Shown piece after piece: positions 24,601 through 31,619 of a stretch of DNA of 51,902 bases. The stretch spans positions 1 through 51,902 of the forward strand of contig JAGHUM010000020.1 of assembly GCA_018064855.1 (NCBI GenBank). The letters run 5' to 3'. The position numbers and the translations under genes are program-made. Positions within the stretch are counted from its first letter, which is position 1. Each line of letters begins with the position of its first letter. A model generated the notes under the pieces. The model was not told where the DNA came from, made no database searches, and saw only the letters and a program-made list of their open reading frames with translations. The stretch is from Candidatus Physcocola equi (GTDB lineage Bacteria > Bacteroidota > Bacteroidia > Bacteroidales > Paludibacteraceae).

Positions 24601-26092
24601 TGTCATCGAAAACGGTCTTTTCCAATAAGCGCAAAAGCAGGGTGCTGAAGTCGCCTTTGGCATGACCTTCCGCATCTACAGTCACATCTTGCAGTATGCA
24701 TTCAAGTGTGTCGCTCATCCCAATCACTACGCATCGTCCTGCTTTTACTTCTTTTATGGCTGCTTGTGCCACGTTTTTTGCTTTTAGCGACAAAAGAAGC
24801 ACTTTGTTGATGTAGAATAGTTGTTGTCTTGTAGCGTATGGCTTAAACTCGGATAATAGGGTGGCCTCTCGTTCTGCTGCGGCTGCGACGTTGTTTTTAA
24901 TCAAATCGGATAGTTGAACGATTTCACGGAAATAATACATCACCTTGTCAAACAGTTCTGAATGCTGGGCAATTTCGTCTTCCAGGTAGGTATAGGTGGG
25001 GTCTGGAATCCCTTCGCTTGAATTTTCCCGGCGCAGCATCTGACCTTCTGCGGCTAAACAACTTGATACAAATTCTTGCATGGGTGCACCTCCGCTGGAT
25101 AGCGCATTGTTGAGTGTGTATTCAGTGGCGGCTTCTCCGAGTGCGGTTCGGTTGATGAATGTGATCAAACTCTCCGGTCTTTTGGCAAATGTGGCGGACA
25201 AAAACAAGCATTGGGTGTCTTTGTTTTCCGACAGCAACAAATTGATACTCTGTGTGATGATGGACACTTTCCCTGCGGATACACTGCTGCTGCGGTGGGC
25301 TTCGTCGAATATGAAAAGCACACGGTGTTTTTTACAAACGGAATTAAGAAAGTTGAGTCTGGTTTGATCTTTCTTGGCTCCTTGTAGTTGCGAGTAGGTG
25401 ATCATCACATAATCGTAGGTGTCTTTGGGAATGTCTCCTGATGCAAAGATGGATGCAAGTTCTTTGGCGGAAGGTGATTTGAATACGGTCTCATATTCTT
25501 TTTGATAGCGCCTCATCATTCTTTCTTCCAGTTTGTCTAAATCGATCTCTCCGTCTTCTCCCCAGATGTTTTCATAATCTTCTGCGTAATCGCTTTCTTT
25601 TTCGATGTCGAAATCTACAATGGATGCCCCTGCGTTTACGATGAACGGACGTTTGCTCTGGATGTCAAGGGCTTTGCAGTCGCGATACATGTCGCTGAAT
25701 AGGGTGTGGCGGTCGGTGAAGAAGATGGGCAGGTATCCTGCGTTTAATCCATAGCGAATCATGGCGGCAGCCTGTCGGCCTTTTCCCACACCGGTCTGGT
25801 CGCCAATGATGACCGATTTACCGCGCATTTCAATGTTGTAAATCGCAAGCGCCACTCCATCCACTTGCTCGGCTGCCAGGCTGTCTTTCAATTCTTTCGC
25901 TGTCATGTGCAGCCGTTTGGCAACGAATCCGCTCACATCGCCGCCCAGTGCGTTGTGCAATTTGTGCAGAGCGTTGTGTGTGTCTTCTGCTAATTGGGTT
26001 GGAATGACAGAACCGAGTTTTTCTACGTTTTCTGATACTGTCTCGTAAATTTGGGTGTTTGTTGTTTTGTTTTCCATATCTGTTCTTTCCAT
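21695..26092 (-). CDS. Strawberry-notch-type helicase/ATPase, stand-alone (1465 aa)
   Basis: A very large cytosolic superfamily 2 helicase-like protein. The Walker A motif is IIGDQTGVGKGRQAA (residues 95-109), as in strawberry-notch (SNO) proteins, whose form is GxGTGVGKGR. Walker B/motif II is FIFDEAHRSS (DEAH at 263-266), motif III is FLSATFA (about 297-303), and the second RecA domain ends in KRGRINRTGQRAD (about 665-677), equivalent to the SNO motif VI. The last 700 residues are unassigned and mostly helical. No methylase, nuclease or phage structural gene is adjacent, unlike many bacterial and phage SNO proteins, which form part of larger DNA-transaction or anti-restriction polypeptides. 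It has its own promoter (26205-26236). An alternative start is Met6 (26077). The role is unknown. Confidence 0.88.
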   Translation of the reverse strand: MERTDMENKTTNTQIYETVSENVEKLGSVIPTQLAEDTHNALHKLHNALGGDVSGFVAKRLHMTAKELKDSLAAEQVDGVALAIYNIEMRGKSVIIGDQTGVGKGRQAAAMIRYGLNAGYLPIFFTDRHTLFSDMYRDCKALDIQSKRPFIVNAGASIVDFDIEKESDYAEDYENIWGEDGEIDLDKLEERMMRRYQKEYETVFKSPSAKELASIFASGDIPKDTYDYVMITYSQLQGAKKDQTRLNFLNSVCKKHRVLFIFDEAHRSSSVSAGKVSIITQSINLLLSENKDTQCLFLSATFAKRPESLITFINRTALGEAATEYTLNNALSSGGAPMQEFVSSCLAAEGQMLRRENSSEGIPDPTYTYLEDEIAQHSELFDKVMYYFREIVQLSDLIKNNVAAAAEREATLLSEFKPYATRQQLFYINKVLLLSLKAKNVAQAAIKEVKAGRCVVIGMSDTLECILQDVTVDAEGHAKGDFSTLLLRLLEKTVFDDKLGMNVFTCAQTDSQDTNLSGLGFDEIEYIYNSIKNSIQNEIFRIPMSPIDVIRQLISQETFTASNGEEKPIRFEECTGRARQLEYFSPEGDDDYINAKMTSRKKRHSNLIFNDFQNNHLDVILINACGAIGASAHAIATSEVSDEEVRQRKMLIVQNDLDVNIDLQKRGRINRTGQRADLPPLYEYIITSVPSEKRLNMMLRAKLRSLSANTTADQDQDKAQADFIDISNKYGNEVATEYLDGHPELGNLLGLKKNVKASQLLARIAMLSVTAQQEIVDDLFSAYTSLEEELRRLNQWDLEREHRDFEAQIEKEGLFSTGKGTTKFGGCSYLGTYLCKQKTYPLQGKQIIATVAENAPKAGDDTNIAKQIKSYYTKQNKRVRQRYSERKDILENSTKLYLQKYLTDEAEAIDYMVIAENDYEKWGADVQKMIIMRPHSELIIKKMLLYGKSIKELKAHEKRDLKELSQQRERLEEALDSFKIGDCFDNVDFIINGEETPEKVMAVLKDIRFGKNERQQFLPGKVEFIFALSSVYTELRINLVHNKKWSSFNRLMSIYHRSKKISFNEKKWNQEIAKNNNRIVKRNIITGNILGAFVHPDVAALKPRFITFTLSADANGKHDICNGLLLPVSEENLKSILQDVSLPLNEALRFVNQKNKVYSISGIGVGLTVMPVQSGNHNGYDFVFSIGEKESRNFENDIRFDAIRDYFIGEISKSAIRETGKGRVPLKRYSTGPIAFKSKAFEAIASLLTDLGATAIVPRNQLSVGDVNNYQSQSRIKDKEEWEKLEWKGKKGCITPPTKEHTTIQLAEPETTEEKKGRSVTRYSEPVLLAKQTLMLEGASLEKDTVKQELKNLYLAWGDYRTKIFWVVQLRVVIQQILTKSDANKTVSFKHGNIPYFLTQLANSEHLDKAGEYIKRFENEMLFMAPSKETVEAFINDSPCDSELDAMRTSLQKYLDGETDVIEPF

Positions 26093-26204
26093 ATTTTTGC
26101 CAGATTCAATCCGACAGGTATTGAAATCAACTGGGGGGCTTATGTGTTTCGTGAAAACATCTTGCTTTTCCCTTTGTGGGGAAGCCCCAGTTCGATTGTC
26201 CCCA

Positions 26205-26236
26205 CAAAATTACTTCATTTATTCAATATTTCCAAA
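26205..26236 (-). promoter_or_regulatory. Promoter of the SNO-type helicase gene
   Basis: On the minus strand: TTTG, a 20-base spacer, then TAATTTTG. The leader of about 105 bases contains GC-rich blocks that could form alternative hairpins (GTGGGGA with TCCCCAC, or CTGGGG with CCCCAG). Confidence 0.6.
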
Positions 26237-26243
26237 CATTGAT

Positions 26244-26295
26244 CACAACCCACAACTCACAACCCACAACTCACAACCCACAACTCACAACTCAC
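26244..26295. repeat. 7-bp tandem repeat CACAAC(C/T)
   Basis: Seven consecutive copies of CACAACC or CACAACT, followed by CAC. The last unit overlaps the mltF stop codon (26292-26294 on the plus strand). The array separates the 3' end of mltF from the helicase promoter. Confidence 0.9.
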
Positions 26296-27773
26296 TTCCC
26301 GCAATACTGTTCGAATTTTTCGCTGATCACATTCACATAGTTGCACACAAAGTTACCGTTGATGTAACCATGTTTGGCTACAGAGTCCGCATAGTATTCC
26401 TTGTGGCTCATGTTGCGCATAAACACTTCCACATTGTCGGTCCAGACGTTCGGGTCTTTCCCATATTTTTTTGCCAGTTCTCTGGCGTCTTTCACATGGC
26501 CAATGCCTGCGTTGTATGCCGCAAGGGTTAGTTTCATGCGCTCATTGGGGTCGCTCGCTTCTTTATACATACGTTGCACTTCCCGGATGTATTTGCTTGC
26601 TATGGTCACGCTGACTTCTGGGTCATACAGATTCTCAATGTTTTTTGCTCCCATTTTCAGACCGGTGCTTGGCATGATCTGCATTAAACCGTATGATCCG
26701 CTGTACCCTTTTAGGTCTGGTCGGAATCTGCTTTCATGGAAGGCAATGGCGGCCAACCAGCGCCAGTCGCAATTTGCAATCTTTGCTCCTTCTTTGAAAT
26801 AAGGGTCGTAGTTGGATATGCTTTTTTCTCCTTCAGGAATCTTATAGGCACATTGTGGCACGTTTCTTGGTGCAACGTATTTCTTCTGTTTTTTGTCGTC
26901 TTTTGTGAAGTGTTTTCTGTAAAGGTCCGAGCATAGTTTTTTTGTGAAAGGTTTGTTATCCCAGTCGTTCACCTTTTGCAGCATCGCACTGTCTTTCACG
27001 GCCCAGGCTGCGCGTTGCTCAAAACTGATGTGCAGGCTAAGGTCTATGTCCTCATATTCGATGCTGTTGGCCTTGGCAATCACTTCGTCACATACGGTGT
27101 AGTCAATCTCTTTTTTGCTCAGTTTGTCTATGAGGTCTTCCACGCTTTCGCCGTTCTCGCAGACTTTGATTTTTATGCCTCCGCCGATCTCGTCGTTCAG
27201 GTTGTGCAGTCTTTCTTCGTATTTAGACCCCTTTGTTACCCACACTTCTTTCCCAATCAAGTCGGTTACATCTGTCAGTAGGCTGCTTTTTATGGTGTCT
27301 TCTGCGGCAGGTGACTTTTTCTTGGATTTGTGTTTCTTTTTGGCCCCTTTCTTTATTTGTGCGACGCTGTCTTTGCGTTGCACCAATACCTGGCGGGTGA
27401 TGTAGGTGTGGTCGGAGAAGATTAGTTTTTGCTTGTTCTCGTTGCTTACCACGATAGGGTAGGCGATAATGTCTATTTTACCTTTGTTGATGAAGTCTAT
27501 CAGTTCGTCTTCATCTTTGCATACGGTATAGGTTGCCTCCACGCCAAGGCTGAGCGCGAAGTTGTTCGCACTCTCATATTCATAACCTGTCATTCCCTCT
27601 CCTTTTTCATAATAGGAGATGGACTGGCTCAAAGTGCCCACTTTCACTGTTTTCTTTTCCGGTATGCTGTCTTTTGTAGTCACTGGTTTCTCGTTCCTGC
27701 AACCACAGACCAGCAATGAAAACGTGAATAAGGCGCTTATTGCTAAATATGTGATACCTTTCGTGTTTTTCAT
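26292..27773 (-). CDS. mltF: Membrane-bound lytic murein transglycosylase F-like lipoprotein
   Basis: A 493-residue lipoprotein with a lipobox in LLVCGC (Cys25). After it comes a solute-binding-protein family 3 domain (about 40-280: VKVGTLSQSISYYEKGEGMT, GYEYESANNFALSLGVEATY, DIIAYPIVVSNENKQ). A soluble lytic transglycosylase domain follows (about 325-480) with AIAFHESRFRP, whose Glu347 is the predicted catalytic acid, and GSYGLMQIMPSTG and LAAYNAGIGHVKDA. This is the MltF layout: cleavage of the MurNAc-GlcNAc bond with formation of 1,6-anhydroMurNAc at the outer membrane inner face. A Lys-rich insert (KKGAKKKHKSKKKSPAAE) near residue 140 is unusual and probably disordered. Its 3' end runs into the 7-bp repeat. 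Confidence 0.93.
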   Translation of the reverse strand: MKNTKGITYLAISALFTFSLLVCGCRNEKPVTTKDSIPEKKTVKVGTLSQSISYYEKGEGMTGYEYESANNFALSLGVEATYTVCKDEDELIDFINKGKIDIIAYPIVVSNENKQKLIFSDHTYITRQVLVQRKDSVAQIKKGAKKKHKSKKKSPAAEDTIKSSLLTDVTDLIGKEVWVTKGSKYEERLHNLNDEIGGGIKIKVCENGESVEDLIDKLSKKEIDYTVCDEVIAKANSIEYEDIDLSLHISFEQRAAWAVKDSAMLQKVNDWDNKPFTKKLCSDLYRKHFTKDDKKQKKYVAPRNVPQCAYKIPEGEKSISNYDPYFKEGAKIANCDWRWLAAIAFHESRFRPDLKGYSGSYGLMQIMPSTGLKMGAKNIENLYDPEVSVTIASKYIREVQRMYKEASDPNERMKLTLAAYNAGIGHVKDARELAKKYGKDPNVWTDNVEVFMRNMSHKEYYADSVAKHGYINGNFVCNYVNVISEKFEQYCGK

Positions 27774-27822
27774 GTGACGTGTCTATAACAGTTGTTTGCA
27801 GCGGCTCCTGTAATTCGTTTTA

Positions 27823-27854
27823 AGAAGAAGTTCGCAAAAAAACAAACAGTTTCT
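27823..27854. repeat. Right-end fragment of the R170 repeat
   Basis: AGAAGAAGTTCGCAAAAAAA followed by CAAACAGTTTCT corresponds to the right terminus of the full copies (AGCAGTTCGCAA...TTTAAACAGCTTCT). No matching left half precedes it, so this is a decayed or partial copy in the rsmI-mltF gap. Confidence 0.45.
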
Positions 27855-27864
27855 AAAACATCTT

Positions 27865-28569
27865 CTAATAAAGTATGAATATGCTTGGTCGCTTGTTTAG
27901 TTCAGGAAGTTTTTCTTTCTTCCATTCGGCTATGGTCTTTGTCTTGATGTATTCGCTTTCCAGTGTCACGTCGCAGGCCACACAAAGCAAAGTGCTGCTT
28001 TGACATACATTCAGCAACTGCTCCATCAGTTTCATGTTGCGATAAGGGGTTTCAATGAAAATCTGACTCTGGTTTTCATTGTGTGCCCTGCTTTCCAATC
28101 GTTTGATGGTTTTGCTGCGTTCTGGTTCATCAATAGGCAGATAGCCCACAAAAGCAAAACTCTGTCCGTTGAATCCGCTGGCCATCAATCCCAGCAGAAT
28201 GGATGAAGGACCTACCAGTGGCACCACTTTGTATCCTTTTTTCTGCGCTATGCTGACGACGTCGGCTCCCGGGTCGGCAATGGCCGGACAGCCTGCTTCG
28301 CTCACCACCCCCACATCTTGCCCTTCTGCGATAGGCTTCAGGTAACTGGCCACCTCTTTGGGGTCGGTGTGCTTGTTGAGCGTGTAGAATGTGAGGCTGT
28401 CGATGTCGATGCTCTTATCTACTTTTTTGAGAAATCGGCGTACTGTGCGCACATCTTCCACAATGTAGTGCTTTATGCTGAGGATGATTTCCCGGTTGCG
28501 GGGTGGAAATACGCTTTCTGGTTCGCTCTCTCCCAATGTGTTGGGTATTAAATATAAGGTGCCTGTCAT
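27865..28569 (-). CDS. RsmI-like SAM-dependent methyltransferase (tetrapyrrole methylase fold)
   Basis: About 234 residues from the ATG at 28567-28569, chosen because MTGTLYLIPNTLG is the expected first strand of the fold; the upstream in-frame start would add 25 unrelated residues that cover the promoter. Family motifs: YIVEDVRTVRRFLKKV, DVGVVSEAGCPAIADPGADVV (the SAM-binding SDAGxPxIsDPG block of RsmI), PLVGPSSILLGLMASG, and IFIETPYRN. RsmI methylates the 2'-O of C1402 in 16S rRNA. Bacteroidota often carry both RsmI and this shorter relative, so an rRNA target is plausible but not proved. It starts from its own promoter at 28615-28645; mltF is in the same orientation about 90 bases downstream. 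Confidence 0.85.
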   Translation of the reverse strand: MTGTLYLIPNTLGESEPESVFPPRNREIILSIKHYIVEDVRTVRRFLKKVDKSIDIDSLTFYTLNKHTDPKEVASYLKPIAEGQDVGVVSEAGCPAIADPGADVVSIAQKKGYKVVPLVGPSSILLGLMASGFNGQSFAFVGYLPIDEPERSKTIKRLESRAHNENQSQIFIETPYRNMKLMEQLLNVCQSSTLLCVACDVTLESEYIKTKTIAEWKKEKLPELNKRPSIFILY

Positions 28570-28614
28570 GTCTGCTTTGCTTTCAAGGAGGGTGATTTTA
28601 ATCAAAATGTGAAA

Positions 28615-28645
28615 TAAAGATAGGCAAAAAAAACGTCTTGGCAAA
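28615..28645 (-). promoter_or_regulatory. Promoter of the RsmI-like gene
   Basis: On the minus strand: TTTG, a 19-base spacer, then TATCTTTA, one base off the consensus. The position supports the start codon at 28567-28569. The -33 box abuts the R170 copy that begins at 28651. Confidence 0.65.
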
Positions 28646-28650
28646 ATTTT

Positions 28651-28812
28651 AGAAGTTGTAAATTAAGTGTTGGAATTTTGTCAAATACCATATCTTTTAT
28701 ATTCTTGCAATAAAATTTGCAGAGAATGAGTTCAATAATTGGTAGGAAACCAGACGAAAAAGACCAATAAAAAGCCCCAAAGAAGCAGTTCGCAATTATT
28801 TAAACAACTTCT
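28651..28812. repeat. Dispersed hairpin repeat (R170 family), copy 4 (diverged)
   Basis: 162 bp. The left end is AGAAGTTGTAAATTAAGTGT and the right end finishes TTATTTAAACAACTTCT, an imperfect inverted pair. The right third is well conserved with other copies (ACCAGACGAAAAAGACC, AAAGCCCCAAAGAAGCAGTT), while the left interior has diverged. It lies between the RsmI-like gene promoter and the inverted repeat upstream of the DUF234 ATPase. Confidence 0.75.
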
Positions 28813-28943
28813 AAATAGGTAATAGTCATCGTCTAGTTATTAGTATTCCTATATATTCCTGTATTTTGATAAGGCTCCTATTGTCATATTCTCGCTCATG
28901 CAAAGTATATGCCAGTGTTATTTATCAGAAAATATGCTATACT

Positions 28944-28980
28944 ACTACGGTAACTGTTAAAAAAAATAGGTTACCGTAGT
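28944..28980. promoter_or_regulatory. Perfect 11-bp inverted repeat upstream of the DUF234 ATPase
   Basis: Arms ACTACGGTAAC and GTTACCGTAGT around a 15-base A-rich spacer, about 40-85 bases upstream of a probable -7 box. It could be a protein-binding site or, with the A-rich loop, an RNA hairpin. It has no T-run, so it is not a typical terminator. Confidence 0.7.
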
Positions 28981-29020
28981 GATATAACGCAATTTTTTTA
29001 TTTAATCAATTGAATTATTG

Positions 29021-29028
29021 TATTTTTG
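29021..29028 (+). promoter_or_regulatory. -7 box for the DUF234 ATPase
   Basis: TATTTTTG, a TAnnTTTG match, 20 bases before the ATG at 29049. The -33 position is only T-rich. Confidence 0.45.
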
Positions 29029-29048
29029 TAGCATAAAGAATATACGAT

Positions 29049-30491
29049 ATGATTAATGACCTAATTGGAAGAAAAAGAGAGATCAACTTATTGCAGGAAC
29101 TCTACGATAGCCACAAAGCCGAATTTGTAGCAGTCTATGGTAGGCGACGCATAGGAAAGACATTTCTTATCGACAAATTGTTTGGCGATAAATATGATTT
29201 CTATTTCACAGGTATATATGAAGGGACACAAAAGGAGCAACTGACCAATTTTTCCCATCAACTGGAAAAGTACTCTGGTCGCAAAACCAAAGTTCCCAAA
29301 GACTGGATGGAGGCGTTCTTTTGCCTTGAAAAGTTTTTGAGTGGAAAGCTAACTCAAAATAGGATCTTGATCTTTATTGATGAGTTGCCTTGGTTAGACA
29401 CCTCAAGATCCCGCTTCATGAAAGCTTTTGAATTGTTCTGGAACGAATGGGCGTCAAAGCAAGACAACCTAAAACTGGTCGTATGTGGAAGTGCAACAAC
29501 TTGGATGACAAACAAACTGTTAGGTAACAAGGGGGGACTTCACAATCGAGTTACGCAATCCATTTACCTTAGGCCCTTCAATCTTCTTGAAACAGACCAA
29601 TTTTTAGAGTCCAGGGGGGTTTCGCTTTCTAAAAGACAGGTGACCGAAGCATATATGGTAATGGGAGGTACCCCCTACTATCTAAATATGATGCGTAAAT
29701 CTGAAAGTGTTGCTCAAAATATAGACCGTCTCTTTTTCAGTGTGGATGCACCATTGAAATCCGAGTACGGGTACCTATTCAAATCATTATTTAAAGAGTC
29801 AACATTATATAGAAAGGTCGTTGAATGCCTATCAAGGAAAATGAAAGGGATGACCCGTCAGGAAATCCTCGCCGAAATAAAATGCGAAGACACCGGTTAT
29901 TTTTCCGATGTGCTTGCCGACCTTTGCAACTGCGATTTCATCCGTAAATATTCTGCATTCGGAAAAACGGAAAGAGATATAATGTATCAGCTGACCGACC
30001 TATACACACTGTATTATTTGCGTTTTGTCAAATCTTATAACGGTGGAGACATCCATTACTGGAGTCATATACAAACAGACATCTCAGCATGGGAGGGTTA
30101 CGCATTCGAGCAAGTCTGTCTCCACCATATTCAGGAAATCCGCCATAAATTAGGCATCTTAGGTGTCCTCGGCAATGTGTGTACCCTTTCATGGAATGCA
30201 TTTACCGATTCTTCTGGCAATAACCATAAAGGTGGTCAGATCGACTTGATAATCGACAGAGGCGATAAAACTATAAATCTCTGCGAAATGAAATTTACTA
30301 GTGGAATATATTCAATATCTGCAGATTATGCGCAAAGGATGAGAGACAGAAGGAATGCTTTCATTTCTCTTACCGGGACAAACAAATCTGTACACCTGAC
30401 CATGATAACCGCAGAAGGTGTTGCTCATAATGAAGGCTGGCAAAACATCCAAGGTGAAGTCACACTAAGTGACTTATTTGAGGAATTATAA
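29049..30491 (+). CDS. AAA ATPase with DUF234-type C-terminal domain
   Basis: A 480-residue cytosolic protein. The N-terminal ATPase_2-type AAA domain has Walker A YGRRRIGKTFLI (about 31-42), Walker B ILIFIDELPWLD (about 107-118) and sensor VVCGSATTWM. The middle part is helical/winged-helix (KGMTRQEILAEIKCEDTGYF). The C terminus carries a PD-(D/E)xK-like pattern, GGQIDLIIDRGDKTINLCEMKF, as in DUF234 proteins. This family is widespread and multi-copy in Bacteroidota and archaea; a role in DNA handling or defence is suspected but not shown. The gene stands alone, between R170 copies at 28651-28812 and 30659-30834, with an inverted repeat upstream and a hairpin (30547-30581) after it. Confidence 0.9.
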   Translation: MINDLIGRKREINLLQELYDSHKAEFVAVYGRRRIGKTFLIDKLFGDKYDFYFTGIYEGTQKEQLTNFSHQLEKYSGRKTKVPKDWMEAFFCLEKFLSGKLTQNRILIFIDELPWLDTSRSRFMKAFELFWNEWASKQDNLKLVVCGSATTWMTNKLLGNKGGLHNRVTQSIYLRPFNLLETDQFLESRGVSLSKRQVTEAYMVMGGTPYYLNMMRKSESVAQNIDRLFFSVDAPLKSEYGYLFKSLFKESTLYRKVVECLSRKMKGMTRQEILAEIKCEDTGYFSDVLADLCNCDFIRKYSAFGKTERDIMYQLTDLYTLYYLRFVKSYNGGDIHYWSHIQTDISAWEGYAFEQVCLHHIQEIRHKLGILGVLGNVCTLSWNAFTDSSGNNHKGGQIDLIIDRGDKTINLCEMKFTSGIYSISADYAQRMRDRRNAFISLTGTNKSVHLTMITAEGVAHNEGWQNIQGEVTLSDLFEEL

Positions 30492-30546
30492 TGGCATGCC
30501 TCTCGGCTTATTATCTCAGCAATAATCCATCATCCTTTATGAAAAA

Positions 30547-30581
30547 ACGGACTTGTTTGCCCGGTAGGCAATCAAGTCCGT
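30547..30581 (+). terminator. Hairpin after the DUF234 ATPase
   Basis: ACGGACTTG with CAAGTCCGT and TTGCC with GGCAA form a long stem around CGGTA. The tail ACATTATT is only weakly T-rich, so termination is likely but not certain. Confidence 0.6.
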
Positions 30582-30658
30582 ACATTATTACTGTGGTCAA
30601 ACAACATCCTATCCATCAAGTTGTTCTCCATATTGTTTTTTTTCTATCTAAAATTATA

Positions 30659-30834
30659 AGAAGTTGTTTGAATTTTTTGTTGGAGATTTTTATAAGTGGA
30701 TTTTTCAGGATGTTTTGAAGGAAATCTGAAATGTGCAATGGATGTCCATTGTGACTGAAGATTCACTCAAAACAGACGAAAAAGACCTATAAAAAGCCCA
30801 AAAGAAGCAGTTCACAAAAATTTAAACAGCTTTT
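30659..30834. repeat. Dispersed hairpin repeat (R170 family), copy 2
   Basis: About 176 bp. The left end AGAAGTTGTTTGAATTTTTT and right end AAAATTTAAACAGCTTTT are imperfectly complementary. The interior shares TTATAAGTGGATTTTTCAGG, CCATTGTGACTGAAGA and CAAAACAGACGAAAAAGACC with copies 1 and 3. It lies downstream of the DUF234 ATPase terminator hairpin. Confidence 0.85.
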
Positions 30835-30959
30835 CAGATTTATGTTCTGCAAATTTAGTTATTTTATGGCAATTATATCTTTTTCTTGCCAAACTATATC
30901 TATATTCGCGTGGAGACACTCTTTTTTGCTCATAATTCTTTTAGATTTTTTTGCATTTT

Positions 30960-30991
30960 TTTGGATATATTAAAAGAATAATGCAATTTTG
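30960..30991 (+). promoter_or_regulatory. Probable promoter of the small lipoprotein gene
   Basis: TTTG, a 20-base spacer, then CAATTTTG, which departs from TAnnTTTG at the first base. The rest of the gene-free stretch 30835-31136 then forms a leader of about 140 bases in which I see no clear riboswitch or long hairpin. Confidence 0.4.
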
Positions 30992-31136
30992 TGATGTGAG
31001 GAGTTGACATCGGTTTCAGTTTACGCCTTGCTAAACGCGGATAAATGGTTTGAAAAATCGCCCGTGAGCGTAGATGTGTTTTGTTTATTCCTACATTATT
31101 ATCAAGAATTTTAAACAATTTTAATTACTAATTGAA

Positions 31137-31517
31137 ATGAAAAAACTTTTCGTTATCGGTGTTGCCGCTTTGGCAATGATTTTCGCTTCTTGCAAGTCTA
31201 AAACTCAGGAAACTCCAGTTGTTGAAGAACCAACTGCTACTGAAGCTCCAGCTCCTGAAGCAACCGAAGCTCCAGCTGAAACTGCTGTAGTCGCTCCTAC
31301 TGCAATGGAACAGCTCGGTGAAATCGCTAAGCTCGTTGAGGCTGCTGCAAACGCTGAAGATCTCAAGGCTGCTGCTGAAAAGTACAACGAATTCAAAACT
31401 AACATCAAGGCTGTTGCTGATGCTCTCTCTGAAGCAGATAAGGCTCAGTTGACTGAACTCTTCAAGACTGTAGGCGAAAACATCGTTAAGAAAGAACTCG
31501 AATTCAGCAAGAAGTAA
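31137..31517 (+). CDS. Small Ala/Glu-rich lipoprotein, probably abundant
   Basis: A 126-residue lipoprotein: signal MKKLFVIGVAALAMIFASC with Cys19 as lipid site. A low-complexity linker rich in Pro, Ala, Thr and Glu follows (about 25-57, repeating TEAPAPEATEAPAET), then a helical, coiled-coil-like domain (LGEIAKLVEAAANAEDLKAA, ADALSEADKAQLTELFKTVG). The codon choice is very uneven (mostly GCT for Ala, CTC for Leu, AAG/AAC/ATC), as in highly expressed genes, and the next gene shares it. The shape suggests a peptidoglycan- or surface-tethered spacer protein. No family is recognised. Confidence 0.85.
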   Translation: MKKLFVIGVAALAMIFASCKSKTQETPVVEEPTATEAPAPEATEAPAETAVVAPTAMEQLGEIAKLVEAAANAEDLKAAAEKYNEFKTNIKAVADALSEADKAQLTELFKTVGENIVKKELEFSKK

Positions 31518-31540
31518 TTTCTTCCTGGTTTTTATTTCAT

Positions 31541-31586
31541 AGATGCTGTTTAATTCTTTGTTTATGGGGAACTTTAAACAGCATCT
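31541..31586 (+). terminator. Hairpin terminator resembling a miniature R170 element
   Basis: AGATGCTGTTTAA and TTTAAACAGCATCT pair around a T/G-rich loop, followed by GATTTTTCT. The ends resemble the R170 termini (AGAAGTTGTTTAA...TTTAAACAGCTTCT), so it may derive from that family while serving as the terminator of the small lipoprotein gene. Confidence 0.65.
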
Positions 31587-31619
31587 GATTTTTCTAACCT
31601 TATTTTATTTTTTCGAATC

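Noticed and set aside
26131-26205. Competing GC-rich hairpins in the helicase leader considered as a riboswitch or attenuator
   Set aside because: The predicted transcript start falls inside one of the arms, there is no T-run and no recognised aptamer; mentioned only with the promoter.
26244-26295. Tandem repeat considered as a CRISPR array or origin iterons
   Set aside because: Units are only 7 bp and have no spacers, and there are no cas or replication genes nearby.
21695-27773. A defence island around the SNO-type helicase
   Set aside because: Neighbours are a murein transglycosylase, an rRNA methyltransferase-like gene and a phosphoethanolamine transferase; no nuclease, methylase or toxin is seen.
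30491-30718. A 75-codon frame directly after the DUF234 ATPase
   Set aside because: It runs through the terminator hairpin and into the R170 repeat; the translation has no protein-like pattern.
29049-30834. Calling the ATPase plus repeats an insertion sequence
   Set aside because: No transposase or integrase is present and no target duplication is evident, so only a cassette-like arrangement is reported.
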